Shown: one piece after another, positions 8,119 to 15,392 of the stretch
How the letters are laid out: every line of letters begins with the position of its first letter
Position numbering within the stretch: position 1 is the first letter of the stretch
Assembly (NCBI GenBank): GCA_913054055.1
Contig: CAJXIT010000034.1
Coordinates: 1-16,209, forward strand
Origin: an uncultured Thalassolituus sp.
GTDB taxonomy: Bacteria > Pseudomonadota > Gammaproteobacteria > Pseudomonadales > Oceanobacteraceae
Reading direction: 5' to 3'
Length of the DNA stretch: 16,209 bases
Translations under genes and position numbers: made by a program
The notes under the pieces: generated by a model
What the model saw: only the letters and a program-made list of their open reading frames with translations
Databases searched by the model: none
What the model was told of the DNA's origin: nothing

Positions 8119-9762
8119 ATGGAATCACACATGGATTGGTGGTCAAAACTCAGCTTACGCTGGAAGTTACAATTAGGGTTTCTAGCGGTTACCGCAATCA
8201 CCACGTTATTTAATCGTTTCTTAGCGGCTTATGAGCTGCAAGGCATGATTGATATTGCCACTGAGCAAACCGTGGCAGATGAGGTGGTAGCGCTTATGGT
8301 TCAGGCTCGCAGTGATTTCATTTTTAATAGTATCTGGGAATCGGCCATCGAATTCTCGATTCAGTTTGTGGTGATTGGTTTTGTGGCCACTCTATTTATT
8401 AAGCCATTTCGTGCGCTAATCCGAGCTTTACGCAAAGTTGAAAAAGGGGACTTAACCATCACGGTAGAAACCACTAGCCAAGATGAAGTGGGGCAATTAA
8501 CGACACACTTTAATTCTATGGTAAATCGTTTGAACGAAGTGCTGGCCAATGCCGATTCTAGCTCTCGTTATATGCGTCAAAGTGCTTATCAAATTACCGA
8601 GGTCAGTCGCAGTATTGCGACCCAATCTGAAGAAGAAAAATCTAAATTTAAAGATGTCAGTGAGGTAATTTTACAGTTGCATGAAATCAGTTCACACATT
8701 CAATCGTTAGCAGATGACTCTAAAAAAACCGCAGAGCAAGGTAAGCAAGCGGCACTGTCCAGTAAACAAGTGGTGCAAAAAAGTGTTGAGGATATGGAGC
8801 AAATTCAAGAGCAAGTAAACTCGGCGTCACAACAAGTAGAAGCGTTAGACAGTACCGCGCAAAATATTGCTGAAATCATAGGGACCATCAGTGAAATTGC
8901 GGATCAAACAAATTTATTGGCACTGAATGCTGCCATTGAGGCAGCACGTGCTGGCGAACAGGGGCGTGGATTTGCGGTGGTGGCGGATGAAGTGCGTGGG
9001 TTAGCGGAAAAGACTAGTCAAAGCTCTGAGGAAATTAATAAGATCATTAACCACTTAACAGGCAATGTTAAGCAGGTAACAAGTTCAATGGGCGTAGTGG
9101 TTGAACAGGTAAAGAATAACGCAAAAAGTTCTCAGGGTACGGCCATTGAAATTGATCAAGCGGCCAGTCAAATTATGATATCCGCAAAAAATGCACAAGA
9201 GATTGATCAAATTAGCTCACAGCAATTATCACGGTTTACACAATTAGAAGAAGCTATGGAAAGCTTATTGGATGCGCTTGAGCAGAACACCTCTAAGGTG
9301 GCGAATACCAGTAACATAGCTGAATCGCTGCTTAAACTGACTCATTCATTGTCTGATTTAATTAGCCATTTTAAAATTGAAAAAACGGCCGTGGTGGATG
9401 CTGACCACGATAATCAAGATGACCGTCGAGAACACCCTAGAATTGAATCTCATTTTTTAGTTAGGGTCCAAGTGGAAGGTATTTGGGAGGATGCTTATTG
9501 TGAGAACATAAGTTTGGCTGGCATGAAGATACTTTTGAATCACGAGTTATTAGAAGGGGATAAAGTAGAAGCATCCATCATGCTTCCAAAAGATGATTTG
9601 CAAGCGTATCGAAATCAAGAGCCTATGCGTTTAAAAGCCAGTATTCAGCGTAAGGCTATTAAAGATGGCACGGTTGAATATGGCATGCACTTCGACAATA
9701 TAAGTAACGCTCAAACCGCCATGCTTGAGAACGCAATTAACTTCATTGAAGTGGCAGCTTGA
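8119..9762 (+). CDS. Methyl-accepting chemotaxis protein with C-terminal PilZ domain
   Basis: This 547-residue inner-membrane receptor combines chemotaxis and c-di-GMP modules. TM1 spans about 17-37 and TM2 about 78-94, leaving only about 40 periplasmic residues. HAMP follows (about 92-145), ending in QDEVGQLTTHFNSMV. The coiled-coil signalling domain peaks at the conserved tip around 255-298 (EIADQTNLLALNAA, GRGFAVVADEVRGLAEKT), the region that contacts CheA and CheW. After a linker, a PilZ domain (about 435-540) carries the RxxxR signature in DRREHPR (R437, R441) and the second motif NISLAG (463-468), the residues that bind c-di-GMP. The short periplasmic loop leaves little room for a ligand pocket, so the cytoplasmic PilZ may be the main sensor (inference). 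ATG 8119 is used; ATG 8131 is equally possible, since neither has a good ribosome site. Confidence 0.93.
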   Translation: MESHMDWWSKLSLRWKLQLGFLAVTAITTLFNRFLAAYELQGMIDIATEQTVADEVVALMVQARSDFIFNSIWESAIEFSIQFVVIGFVATLFIKPFRALIRALRKVEKGDLTITVETTSQDEVGQLTTHFNSMVNRLNEVLANADSSSRYMRQSAYQITEVSRSIATQSEEEKSKFKDVSEVILQLHEISSHIQSLADDSKKTAEQGKQAALSSKQVVQKSVEDMEQIQEQVNSASQQVEALDSTAQNIAEIIGTISEIADQTNLLALNAAIEAARAGEQGRGFAVVADEVRGLAEKTSQSSEEINKIINHLTGNVKQVTSSMGVVVEQVKNNAKSSQGTAIEIDQAASQIMISAKNAQEIDQISSQQLSRFTQLEEAMESLLDALEQNTSKVANTSNIAESLLKLTHSLSDLISHFKIEKTAVVDADHDNQDDRREHPRIESHFLVRVQVEGIWEDAYCENISLAGMKILLNHELLEGDKVEASIMLPKDDLQAYRNQEPMRLKASIQRKAIKDGTVEYGMHFDNISNAQTAMLENAINFIEVAA

Positions 9763-9884
9763 CCCTAATCAATGAAACCGCATTTTTGACACAATTTTGA
9801 GTCAGAACGGTGTGTTGCCATTGAGTTTCCTTTTCTTCCTGTTACTGTCCCTCGCTTCGTATTCATGGGGCTTCGGGAGAAAGC

Positions 9885-10520
9885 GTGTTCATTTCAAAAA
9901 GCAAAATGTTAGCAATGGTTTTATGCGTGTGGATTGCGGCTCCTTCTTGGGCTCAAGATGCAAATGACTTGGTGACGCGTCTACATTCCATGGATTCTGA
10001 TTCAGCTTTGAAAGCAGAGGCCATCAATCGTGGTAAAGAGCGCTCTATGCTATGCAGTTATTGTCATGGTAAAGACGGCAATAGCGTGAAAAACTATATC
10101 CCAAATCTTGCGGCTCAAAACCCTGAGTACTTGCTTAATCAGTTTCAGTATTTTGCCAGTGGCGAACGAAAAAGTTATGTCATGGAGCAGATATCCAAAG
10201 GCTTAACAACAGACGAAATGGTGGACTTGGCGATTTTTTATGCCTCTGAAAATGTGAAACCACAAGCGAATATTCAGAGTTCTGAAGCAGGTCAAGCCCG
10301 TTATCAAAGCTTTTGCTTTGCCTGTCATGGAGATGATGGCAAGGGTAATAAAGATCTACCCCGTTTGGCGGGGCAAAAGAAAGCCTTTTTAATGAAGGCC
10401 CTTAAAGACTTTAAACATGGTAAAACGGCTAGGGCCAATTCTCCCATGGTACGCATTATGAAAGCCGTGAAAGAGTCGGATATTGAGCCGCTGGCGGATT
10501 ATATTGCAACCATGCAGTAA
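9885..10520 (+). CDS. Cytochrome c4-like di-haem periplasmic protein
   Basis: This 211-residue secreted protein has two class I cytochrome c domains. A signal peptide (about 1-23, ending PSWA) precedes haem sites CSYCH (57-61) and CFACH (144-148). Methionines M100 and M188 (in NSPM) are placed to be the sixth haem ligands. Two similar domains of about 90 residues, each with CHGxDG and a closing helix (LAIFYAS, LADYIATM), are typical of cytochrome c4, which passes electrons to terminal oxidases or nitrite and nitric-oxide systems. The GTG at 9885 is taken as start because GGGAGA (9875-9880) lies four bases before it; an in-frame ATG at 9906 would shorten the signal peptide's charged end. It lies 122 bases after the chemoreceptor gene, so co-transcription is uncertain. 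No oxidase genes adjoin. Confidence 0.88.
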   Translation: MFISKSKMLAMVLCVWIAAPSWAQDANDLVTRLHSMDSDSALKAEAINRGKERSMLCSYCHGKDGNSVKNYIPNLAAQNPEYLLNQFQYFASGERKSYVMEQISKGLTTDEMVDLAIFYASENVKPQANIQSSEAGQARYQSFCFACHGDDGKGNKDLPRLAGQKKAFLMKALKDFKHGKTARANSPMVRIMKAVKESDIEPLADYIATMQ

Positions 10521-10537
10521 TCAGTTTTGAAGCCATG

Positions 10538-10543
10538 TATAAT
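10538..10543 (+). promoter_or_regulatory. Perfect -10 hexamer TATAAT before the 124-residue gene
   Basis: TATAAT lies 33 bases upstream of the ATG at 10576, in the short gap after the cytochrome gene. No good -35 element stands at the right distance, so it is a partial promoter match only. Confidence 0.3.
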
Positions 10544-10575
10544 TCAAGTTTGTATATTTGGTTTTGGGTATTGAT

Positions 10576-10950
10576 ATGTTGCTAGAAGGTTCTTCAGACA
10601 TAATATTAAAATGTGAATACAAAACAGAAGGGGCTCTAAAAGGCTGCCAACTGCTGACTTTTCGCAATGGCTTTGTATTAGTGTTACGTGAAGATTGTAT
10701 GGCCCTATATAAAGATGAAGCCAGTATCACCGACCCTTTGGGTAATGGCTTGAAGGCCATGACTGAACTGGAAGGCCCGGATCAATTGAAAGCTGCGGAT
10801 ACAGGAATGGTTTCATTGTTCAGTGCAGGCTTCATTGGACTGAGTGATGAAAAAGCCATATTAATCACCCCAAACGACATTCAGTTGTTTAGCAATAAAG
10901 CCGATGCTTTACATAATCGTAATGAAATTACTCGGTTAGCGTTGGCGTAA
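10576..10950 (+). CDS. Hypothetical protein, 124 residues
   Basis: I do not recognise this protein. The open frame begins at a TTG (10558), but the ATG at 10576 is the more likely start, with a weak GGG about nine bases before it. The product is small and soluble, without signal peptide or membrane segment. It looks beta-rich: ILKCEYKTEGALKGC, FRNGFVLVLRED, VSLFSAGFIGLSDEKAILIT and DIQLF are alternating hydrophobic strands, with a polar helix-like C-terminus (NKADALHNRNEITRLALA). It follows the cytochrome gene by 55 bases in the same direction, so it may be read with it or from the TATAAT at 10538. It converges on the dehydrogenase gene with only 24 bases between stops and no clear terminator. 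Confidence 0.65.
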   Translation: MLLEGSSDIILKCEYKTEGALKGCQLLTFRNGFVLVLREDCMALYKDEASITDPLGNGLKAMTELEGPDQLKAADTGMVSLFSAGFIGLSDEKAILITPNDIQLFSNKADALHNRNEITRLALA

Positions 10951-10974
10951 ATCCAGCCCGTGTAAAATCAGGGC

Positions 10975-11691
10975 CTACCAAGGAATGGGTTTGCCCTGCC
11001 AATCTATGTAGGAGATATCTTTAGAAATCTGTTTTTCCATTATTGATAGTAATTGTTGCGCCACAAAATTTGGCTCAAATAACTTATTAGGCGTCACATT
11101 TTTTTGAAAAGGCTTAGATAGATTTGTATTGGTTGTGCCTGGATGAAACAAGGTGATGGAAACCTGTTTATGGCTGCGGTTCATTTCAATGGCGTAGTTT
11201 CTAGCGAGCATGTTCAATGCTGCTTTACTTGCCCTATAACTATGCCACCCACCTAATTCATTATCGCCAATGCTGCCAATGCGGGCGCTGAAAAGAACAA
11301 CCTTTAAATGTTGCCGCCGTGATAAATAAGGCGTAATAGATTGCAACCAAATCATGGGCAGAGCGGCGTTCACATGCATCACAGAATGGAAGTTTTCTGC
11401 TTTGAATTGCTTAATTTGTTTCTCGGGGTAAAGGTCATGATTGTGCAGTATGCCATTGCATATGTATAAACTGTTTAATTCAGGAAGTGTTTTTGATAAC
11501 TGCTGGCATATGGATTGGATGCCAGCGGTGCTGTAATCGCACTGAATCCATTGCAAATTGGTTGATGAGGCTAAAGCATCAGGTATCCGGCTTCGGCTGA
11601 TAGCAATGATGGAATGCTCTTTTTTTAAAATTTCCATGATCATAGATTGTGCAATGGCACTTGAAGCACCAATGATTAAATGTTTTGACAT
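10975..11691 (-). CDS. Short-chain dehydrogenase/reductase, C-factor-like
   Basis: This 238-residue cytoplasmic SDR is of the classical single-domain size. The nucleotide-binding turn GASSAIAQ (8-15) replaces the usual GxxxGxG final glycine with alanine, as in several C-factor/CsgA-like members. The NG of ICNG (79-80) corresponds to the NAG motif. Ser140 in ARIGSIGDN and the Y152-x3-K156 pair in YRASKAALN form the catalytic set, and HPGTTNTNL is the usual PG strand after it. The C-terminus is complete (WQGKPIPW). It should oxidise or reduce an alcohol or ketone with NAD(P)(H); the substrate is unknown. The start at 11691 has AGAGGT four bases upstream; an open extension to 11757 is unlikely, because those bases encode the end of the DUF393 domain in another frame. 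It is the last gene of the operon beginning at 12844. Confidence 0.88.
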   Translation of the reverse strand: MSKHLIIGASSAIAQSMIMEILKKEHSIIAISRSRIPDALASSTNLQWIQCDYSTAGIQSICQQLSKTLPELNSLYICNGILHNHDLYPEKQIKQFKAENFHSVMHVNAALPMIWLQSITPYLSRRQHLKVVLFSARIGSIGDNELGGWHSYRASKAALNMLARNYAIEMNRSHKQVSITLFHPGTTNTNLSKPFQKNVTPNKLFEPNFVAQQLLSIMEKQISKDISYIDWQGKPIPW

Positions 11692-11695
11692 GGTA

Positions 11696-11701
11696 ACCTC
11701 T
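11696..11701 (-). promoter_or_regulatory. Shine-Dalgarno AGAGGT deciding the dehydrogenase start
   Basis: The minus strand reads AGAGGT, then TACC, then ATG at 11691. Good spacing to this ATG, and none to the upstream in-frame codons, fixes the protein start as MSKHLIIGAS. Confidence 0.75.
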
Positions 11702-11731
11702 AAGAAAAATAACGTGTTATACAAAGAATCA

Positions 11732-12131
11732 TTATTTCTTACATGTTTCGCAGCCATATCGCTGGCCTGTTAGCCAATATGAAAAAGTGTACCTGTACTT
11801 TGCAAACACTTTATAGGATAAATCAAATACTATCCGTAAAAATGGCACTCTTAGAATGTATGTCAGATGGCCTTTTCCAAGCAGGCTCCAAGCCTTCGAT
11901 GTATGAACCATCTTTGCACTTTCCCTGTAAAATCTTCATGGCTTTTTCTGTGTCCAGTTCAGGATGACATTTCATGTCATTTTCACTCTGAAGGTTAATA
12001 AGCTGGATTTTATTATGTTTATCCCGCGATCTGATGTGATTCATCTCTTTTATACAAAGCGGGCAGAAGCCATCATAAAAAATAATTAATTCAGGCTGGT
12101 TATTTAATAAATTCTGATGAGACGTTTTCAT
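11732..12131 (-). pseudogene. Frameshifted DUF393 (DCC family) thiol-disulfide oxidoreductase
   Basis: The first frame starts at 12131 and carries the DCC signature YDGFCPLC (19-26, redox pair C23 and C26), then IQLINLQSEND and KCKDGSYIEGLE. It runs into an unrelated tail and stops at 11823, giving only 102 residues. The next frame continues the missing part of the domain: AWSLLGKGH, LRVPFLRIV, YKVFAKYRY and GCETCKK, with TAA at 11732-11734. The frames meet at 11888-11896, where AAGGCTTGG reads as Gly-Leu in the first frame and Lys-Ala-Trp in the second. Family spacing suggests about 20 bases are missing; restoring them gives 139 residues, normal for the family. With the true end at 11732, the gap to the dehydrogenase is 40 bases, as expected in an operon. 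A sequencing error is an alternative, but a single-base slip does not restore the spacing. The start lies two bases after the DUF3429 stop, suggesting translational coupling. Confidence 0.82.
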
Positions 12132-12133
12132 AG

Positions 12134-12580
12134 TCAGTCTATTATTTTAACAAGTAAAAGCAGCATAATTAGATGGCATGCAATCACCATGTAACTAATG
12201 CGTTTTCTCATTGTGTAGTATGAGTCAGTACCGTGAACATTTTTGATTTTCAGTTCAAGGAAAAGTATGTGTAAAAACCCAATGGATAATAGCGTAATTG
12301 CTAAAACTTGAGCATAAATACCGGATGCTAAAAGGCACATACAAGCGGCTAAGGCCCAGATGTTTGTCAATATAAGAGCGGCTGAATGGCGAGTGTTTTT
12401 GTGGTGAGAAGACTGCCCCCATAAAGCACCTGTTACAAAACATAAGATAATGGCGCTGTAATTTATGAACAGCATTGTCCCTGTGATGTCACCGATACTA
12501 ATCGTATGGGATGTCATGATTAAAGCCGCAATAAAAGGCAGTAAACCTAGGTAAGTTAAACGCTCTGTGGTCGTGTTCAT
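12134..12580 (-). CDS. DUF3429 family membrane protein
   Basis: This 148-residue inner-membrane protein has about five hydrophobic segments: near 8-24, 35-54, 68-86, 88-110 and 127-146. LTYLGLLPFIAAL at the start and the NYSAIILCFVTGALWG stretch match the DUF3429 pattern as I recall it, in which Tyr-Ser/Gly-Ala precedes a WG pair. The biochemical role of the family is unknown. Its stop is two bases before the DUF393 start and it begins 27 bases after the 78-residue gene, so all four genes probably share one message. A DUF393 thiol oxidoreductase directly after a small membrane protein suggests a membrane-linked redox function (inference). A weak AGG about ten bases upstream of the ATG may serve as ribosome site. 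Confidence 0.75.
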   Translation of the reverse strand: MNTTTERLTYLGLLPFIAALIMTSHTISIGDITGTMLFINYSAIILCFVTGALWGQSSHHKNTRHSAALILTNIWALAACMCLLASGIYAQVLAITLLSIGFLHILFLELKIKNVHGTDSYYTMRKRISYMVIACHLIMLLLLVKIID

Positions 12581-12607
12581 AAATTTACTGCCTATGAAAA
12601 TTGGCTT

Positions 12608-12844
12608 TCAGTTGTTAATCATTTCAAAGTAAGCCGTGGAAGGTTGTAATGAAATGGTTTGGGCGCCTTTTTGCTCTAGCCAATTCCGAGCATTAATGAG
12701 CGAATTAAAGTGATCTTTATTTTGAGAAATGACTTTGCCATCATGAGCAATCAGCTGGGCAATATAGATATCACCTTCATGTGATTGGATTAAGCCAGAT
12801 AATGTGGCATCGGGCATTAGCTGCTGTTTAAGTGCTTCGAACAT
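12608..12844 (-). CDS. Small hypothetical protein, 78 residues (possibly DUF6482-like)
   Basis: The start at ATG 12844 is supported by GGAGAG (complement of 12849-12854) four bases before it; the frame continues to a TTG at 12856 that overlaps this ribosome site and is rejected. The protein is small and soluble. GDIYIAQLIAHDGK looks like two beta strands around a turn, followed by HFNSLINARNWLEQ as a helix. This pattern loosely resembles DUF6482-type proteins of marine gammaproteobacteria, but I recall that family only in outline. It is the first gene of the operon with DUF3429, DUF393 and the dehydrogenase. Upstream are about 75 bases and then the lnt operon terminator, so its promoter should lie in 12845-12920; no convincing -35/-10 pair was found there. 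Confidence 0.68.
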   Translation of the reverse strand: MFEALKQQLMPDATLSGLIQSHEGDIYIAQLIAHDGKVISQNKDHFNSLINARNWLEQKGAQTISLQPSTAYFEMINN

Positions 12845-12848
12845 ATTA

Positions 12849-12854
12849 CTCTCC
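12849..12854 (-). promoter_or_regulatory. Shine-Dalgarno GGAGAG deciding the start of the 78-residue gene
   Basis: The minus strand reads GGAGAG, then TAAT, then ATG at 12844. This rules out the in-frame TTG at 12856 as the normal start. Confidence 0.7.
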
Positions 12855-12920
12855 AAATTTCACTGTCAAACTTTCTACGAAGAGTATGTTGAATTGGATC
12901 AATTGATGGATTTTCAGGCA

Positions 12921-12947
12921 TAAAAAAGCCCAGCGAAAGCTAGGCTT
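12921..12947 (-). terminator. Rho-independent terminator of the phoH-ybeY-corC-lnt operon
   Basis: AAGCC-C-AGC (12926-12934) pairs with GCT-A-GGCTT (12939-12947) around a four-base loop, with one mismatch. On the minus strand the stem is followed by a T-run (complement of 12922-12927). It lies 27 bases after the lnt stop and separates this operon from the 78-residue gene downstream. Confidence 0.85.
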
Positions 12948-12973
12948 AAAAACATAGGAATATCAGCGGCTGA

Positions 12974-14533
12974 TTATGAATGACGGGCTCTTATGGCATT
13001 TATGCTTAAAAGTACTAAACATAAAGCACTCAAAAGTAATATAGGCCAGCTACCCCAAATATTAAATGGGGTATTGCCTGAGCGTACCTGCGCTTGCGCT
13101 TTAAGCACACCGAATTCCATTTGTGAGAGTCGTGCGACTTCTTGTCCACGGTTATCAATCAGAGCGGTTACCCCTGTGTTTGTACTGCGCAACACATAGC
13201 GTCCATTTTCTAATGCACGCATTTTTACAATGCCTAGGTGTTGAAGTGGGCCATTGCTTAAACCGAACCAAGCATCATTACTGATGGTGATCATGAGGCC
13301 AGAATCCTGACTTTGATCCGCAACAAAATCTGGGTAAACAACGTCGTAACAAATAAACGGCGCGATCATGTAATTTGAATCCCCTTTGTTTACTTGAATC
13401 AATGATTGCGAATTTTCACCTGCCGCAAACTGTGACATAGGAATATTAAAAAAAGATAATAGTGGGCGCCAGCTGTCAGGAAAGGGCATGTACTCACCGA
13501 ATGGCACCAGTTTCTGTTTGTGATACAACCCAGAGCTTTCTCCTAATCCGACAATGGAATTATGGAAGCGGCCAGGCATAGGCTCGGTTTGGCTTTGCTG
13601 GTAGGGGATACCTGTGATTAATGCGGTTTGATTGTCTTTGCCTTCTTCATCTAAAAACTTCATGTACTCTTTAGCTTGATGATGCAAAACGGTGATTGCC
13701 GTTTCAGGCCATAGAATAATATCGGCATCCCAGTTTTGTTCACTGGCGCTTCGATACTTTTCTAAGGTGGGGTAAATTTCTTCCGATAGCCACTTTCGTT
13801 CTTGTGGGATATTTCCTTGTATGGCGACCACATTGATGTCGTGTTGTTTTTCCGTCCATTCAAAAACGGATAAAACAGCGCCCATGATCCAAGGCAGTAT
13901 TAAAATTGGCCCTGCATGTTTGGCTAAATTTTTAACGGAGGTTTTACGGTCTTGATCAAAAAGTGTTTTCCATTGTGTGTCGATAATAAAAGCCGACATT
14001 AAAACGACGATAAAACCAATGCTATAAACCCCAAGTACTGGAGCAAATCCTTTTAGACTAGAATCAATGTGCGCATCACCTAAAAACAGCCATGGAAACC
14101 CTGCCAATATCCAGCTACGGGACCACTCAAATAAAACCCAGATCGCGGCAAAACTAAGATAGGGTTTAGACTTTTGTGAAAAGAAGTGTTGATAACTCAA
14201 AGTCATTAACGCAAAAAACCAAGCTAGTCCCATCACAAAGATTAACGTTAATAGCACAGCTAATGGGGCGGGGGTTTTACTATAAACATGAATGCTCACA
14301 TATACCCAACTAACCCCCGAGGCGAATACGCCTAGGCCAAACCACCAACCACGCCACATAGCCTGTTTGCTGTTTAGCGGTTTCAGCGAGAAGTAGAAGA
14401 AGGCGATGGCAATTATTTGAACGGGCCAAATGTTGTATGGCTCAAAACTGAATGGAATCAGTGCACCGCAAACGAGGGCAAAAAAATGGCCTAGAAGTCC
14501 AGGCCGTTGTATGGAATGCAGATCAATGGTCAT
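12974..14533 (-). CDS. lnt: Apolipoprotein N-acyltransferase
   Basis: Lnt is the inner-membrane enzyme that adds the third acyl chain to the N-terminal cysteine of lipoproteins, needed for their sorting to the outer membrane. The 519-residue protein (E. coli 512) has several N-terminal membrane helices (about 10-200), a periplasmic nitrilase-like domain, and a last helix near 490-510 (WPILLLSALCLVLLS). The catalytic triad is visible as E277 in WPETAI, K339 in KQKLVPFGEY and C395 in ICYDV. It starts 12 bases after the corC stop and is the last gene of the operon. Its product would acylate LptE, encoded elsewhere in this window. Confidence 0.97.
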   Translation of the reverse strand: MTIDLHSIQRPGLLGHFFALVCGALIPFSFEPYNIWPVQIIAIAFFYFSLKPLNSKQAMWRGWWFGLGVFASGVSWVYVSIHVYSKTPAPLAVLLTLIFVMGLAWFFALMTLSYQHFFSQKSKPYLSFAAIWVLFEWSRSWILAGFPWLFLGDAHIDSSLKGFAPVLGVYSIGFIVVLMSAFIIDTQWKTLFDQDRKTSVKNLAKHAGPILILPWIMGAVLSVFEWTEKQHDINVVAIQGNIPQERKWLSEEIYPTLEKYRSASEQNWDADIILWPETAITVLHHQAKEYMKFLDEEGKDNQTALITGIPYQQSQTEPMPGRFHNSIVGLGESSGLYHKQKLVPFGEYMPFPDSWRPLLSFFNIPMSQFAAGENSQSLIQVNKGDSNYMIAPFICYDVVYPDFVADQSQDSGLMITISNDAWFGLSNGPLQHLGIVKMRALENGRYVLRSTNTGVTALIDNRGQEVARLSQMEFGVLKAQAQVRSGNTPFNIWGSWPILLLSALCLVLLSINAIRARHS

Positions 14534-14545
14534 TGAAATCTTCTG

Positions 14546-15388
14546 TTATTCTAGTTTTTCTGAAGTGGTCACTTCTAATAAATGAATCTGACGATTATTG
14601 GCGTTGGCTACTTTAAAGTTAAACTTATCCATGGTGATGGATTCGTCACACTCTGGTAGGCGACCAAATTTATCAACTACGGCACCGCCGATGGTATCGA
14701 ATTCGATGTTTTCAAATTTGCTACCAAACGCTTCATTAAAATCTTCAATAGGGGTTAACGCTTTAACCATATAGGTATTGTCATCAACTTGTTTGATAAA
14801 GCTGTCTTCTTCATCAAAGTCGTGTTCATCTTCAATGTCACCCACGATTTGTTCCAATACGTCTTCAATGGTGACAAGCCCTGCTAGGCCGCCATATTCA
14901 TCAATCACCAAAGCCATGTGATTGCGAGTGGCGCGGAATTCTTTTAGCAGTACGTTGACGCGTTTACTTTCAGGTACATAGGTTACCGGACGCATAATAT
15001 CTTTAAGGCGAAAGTTACTGTTGTTCTCTGATAGCACCAAAGGCAGTAAATCTTTTGCGAGCATGATGCCAAGTACTTCATCATCGTTTTCACCTAAAAC
15101 AGGAAAGCGTGAGTGGGCGGATTCGATCACTTGAGGAAGGAAATCTTTGGCGCTTTGACCGGCTTTTACACACACCATTTGGTTACGAGGAATCATGATT
15201 TCTCGTACTTGCATGTCGGCCACTTGAATGGCCCCTTCCATAATGGATAGTGCATCGCTGTCTACGATTTGGCGGCCTTCCGCTTCTCGTAAGATGTGTT
15301 TAATCTCGCTGCGGTTTTGTGGGTCCCCAGCAAACAATTTTAGGCTTTCAAGCCAAGTAAATATGGACTTTCTCGGTCGCTCTTTCAT
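14546..15388 (-). CDS. corC: CorC/YbeX-type CBS-domain protein
   Basis: This 280-residue protein belongs to the HlyC/CorC family, linked to magnesium and cobalt efflux and, in E. coli (YbeX), to ribosome-related stress. It lacks the DUF21 membrane domain, as YbeX does. Two CBS motifs span about 60-190 (VREIMIPRNQMV, RFPVLGENDDEVLGIM, LKDIMRPVTYVPES, MALVIDEYGGLAGLVTIEDVLEQIVGDI). The C-terminal CorC domain (about 200-275) contains FDTIGGAVVDKFGRLP. It lies between ybeY (4 bases away) and lnt (12 bases away), in the standard order. Confidence 0.94.
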   Translation of the reverse strand: MKERPRKSIFTWLESLKLFAGDPQNRSEIKHILREAEGRQIVDSDALSIMEGAIQVADMQVREIMIPRNQMVCVKAGQSAKDFLPQVIESAHSRFPVLGENDDEVLGIMLAKDLLPLVLSENNSNFRLKDIMRPVTYVPESKRVNVLLKEFRATRNHMALVIDEYGGLAGLVTIEDVLEQIVGDIEDEHDFDEEDSFIKQVDDNTYMVKALTPIEDFNEAFGSKFENIEFDTIGGAVVDKFGRLPECDESITMDKFNFKVANANNRQIHLLEVTTSEKLE

Positions 15389-15392
15389 TATC

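Noticed and set aside
9786..9791. TTGACA between the chemoreceptor and cytochrome genes
   Set aside because: A perfect -35 hexamer, but no -10 match at 16-18 bases downstream.
10956..10974. Possible bidirectional terminator between the convergent genes (GCCC...GGGC)
   Set aside because: The stem has only four pairs with an 11-base loop and no T-run.
11692..11757. Upstream extension of the dehydrogenase by 22 residues
   Set aside because: These bases encode the end of the DUF393 domain in another frame, and the ribosome site AGAGGT fits the ATG at 11691.
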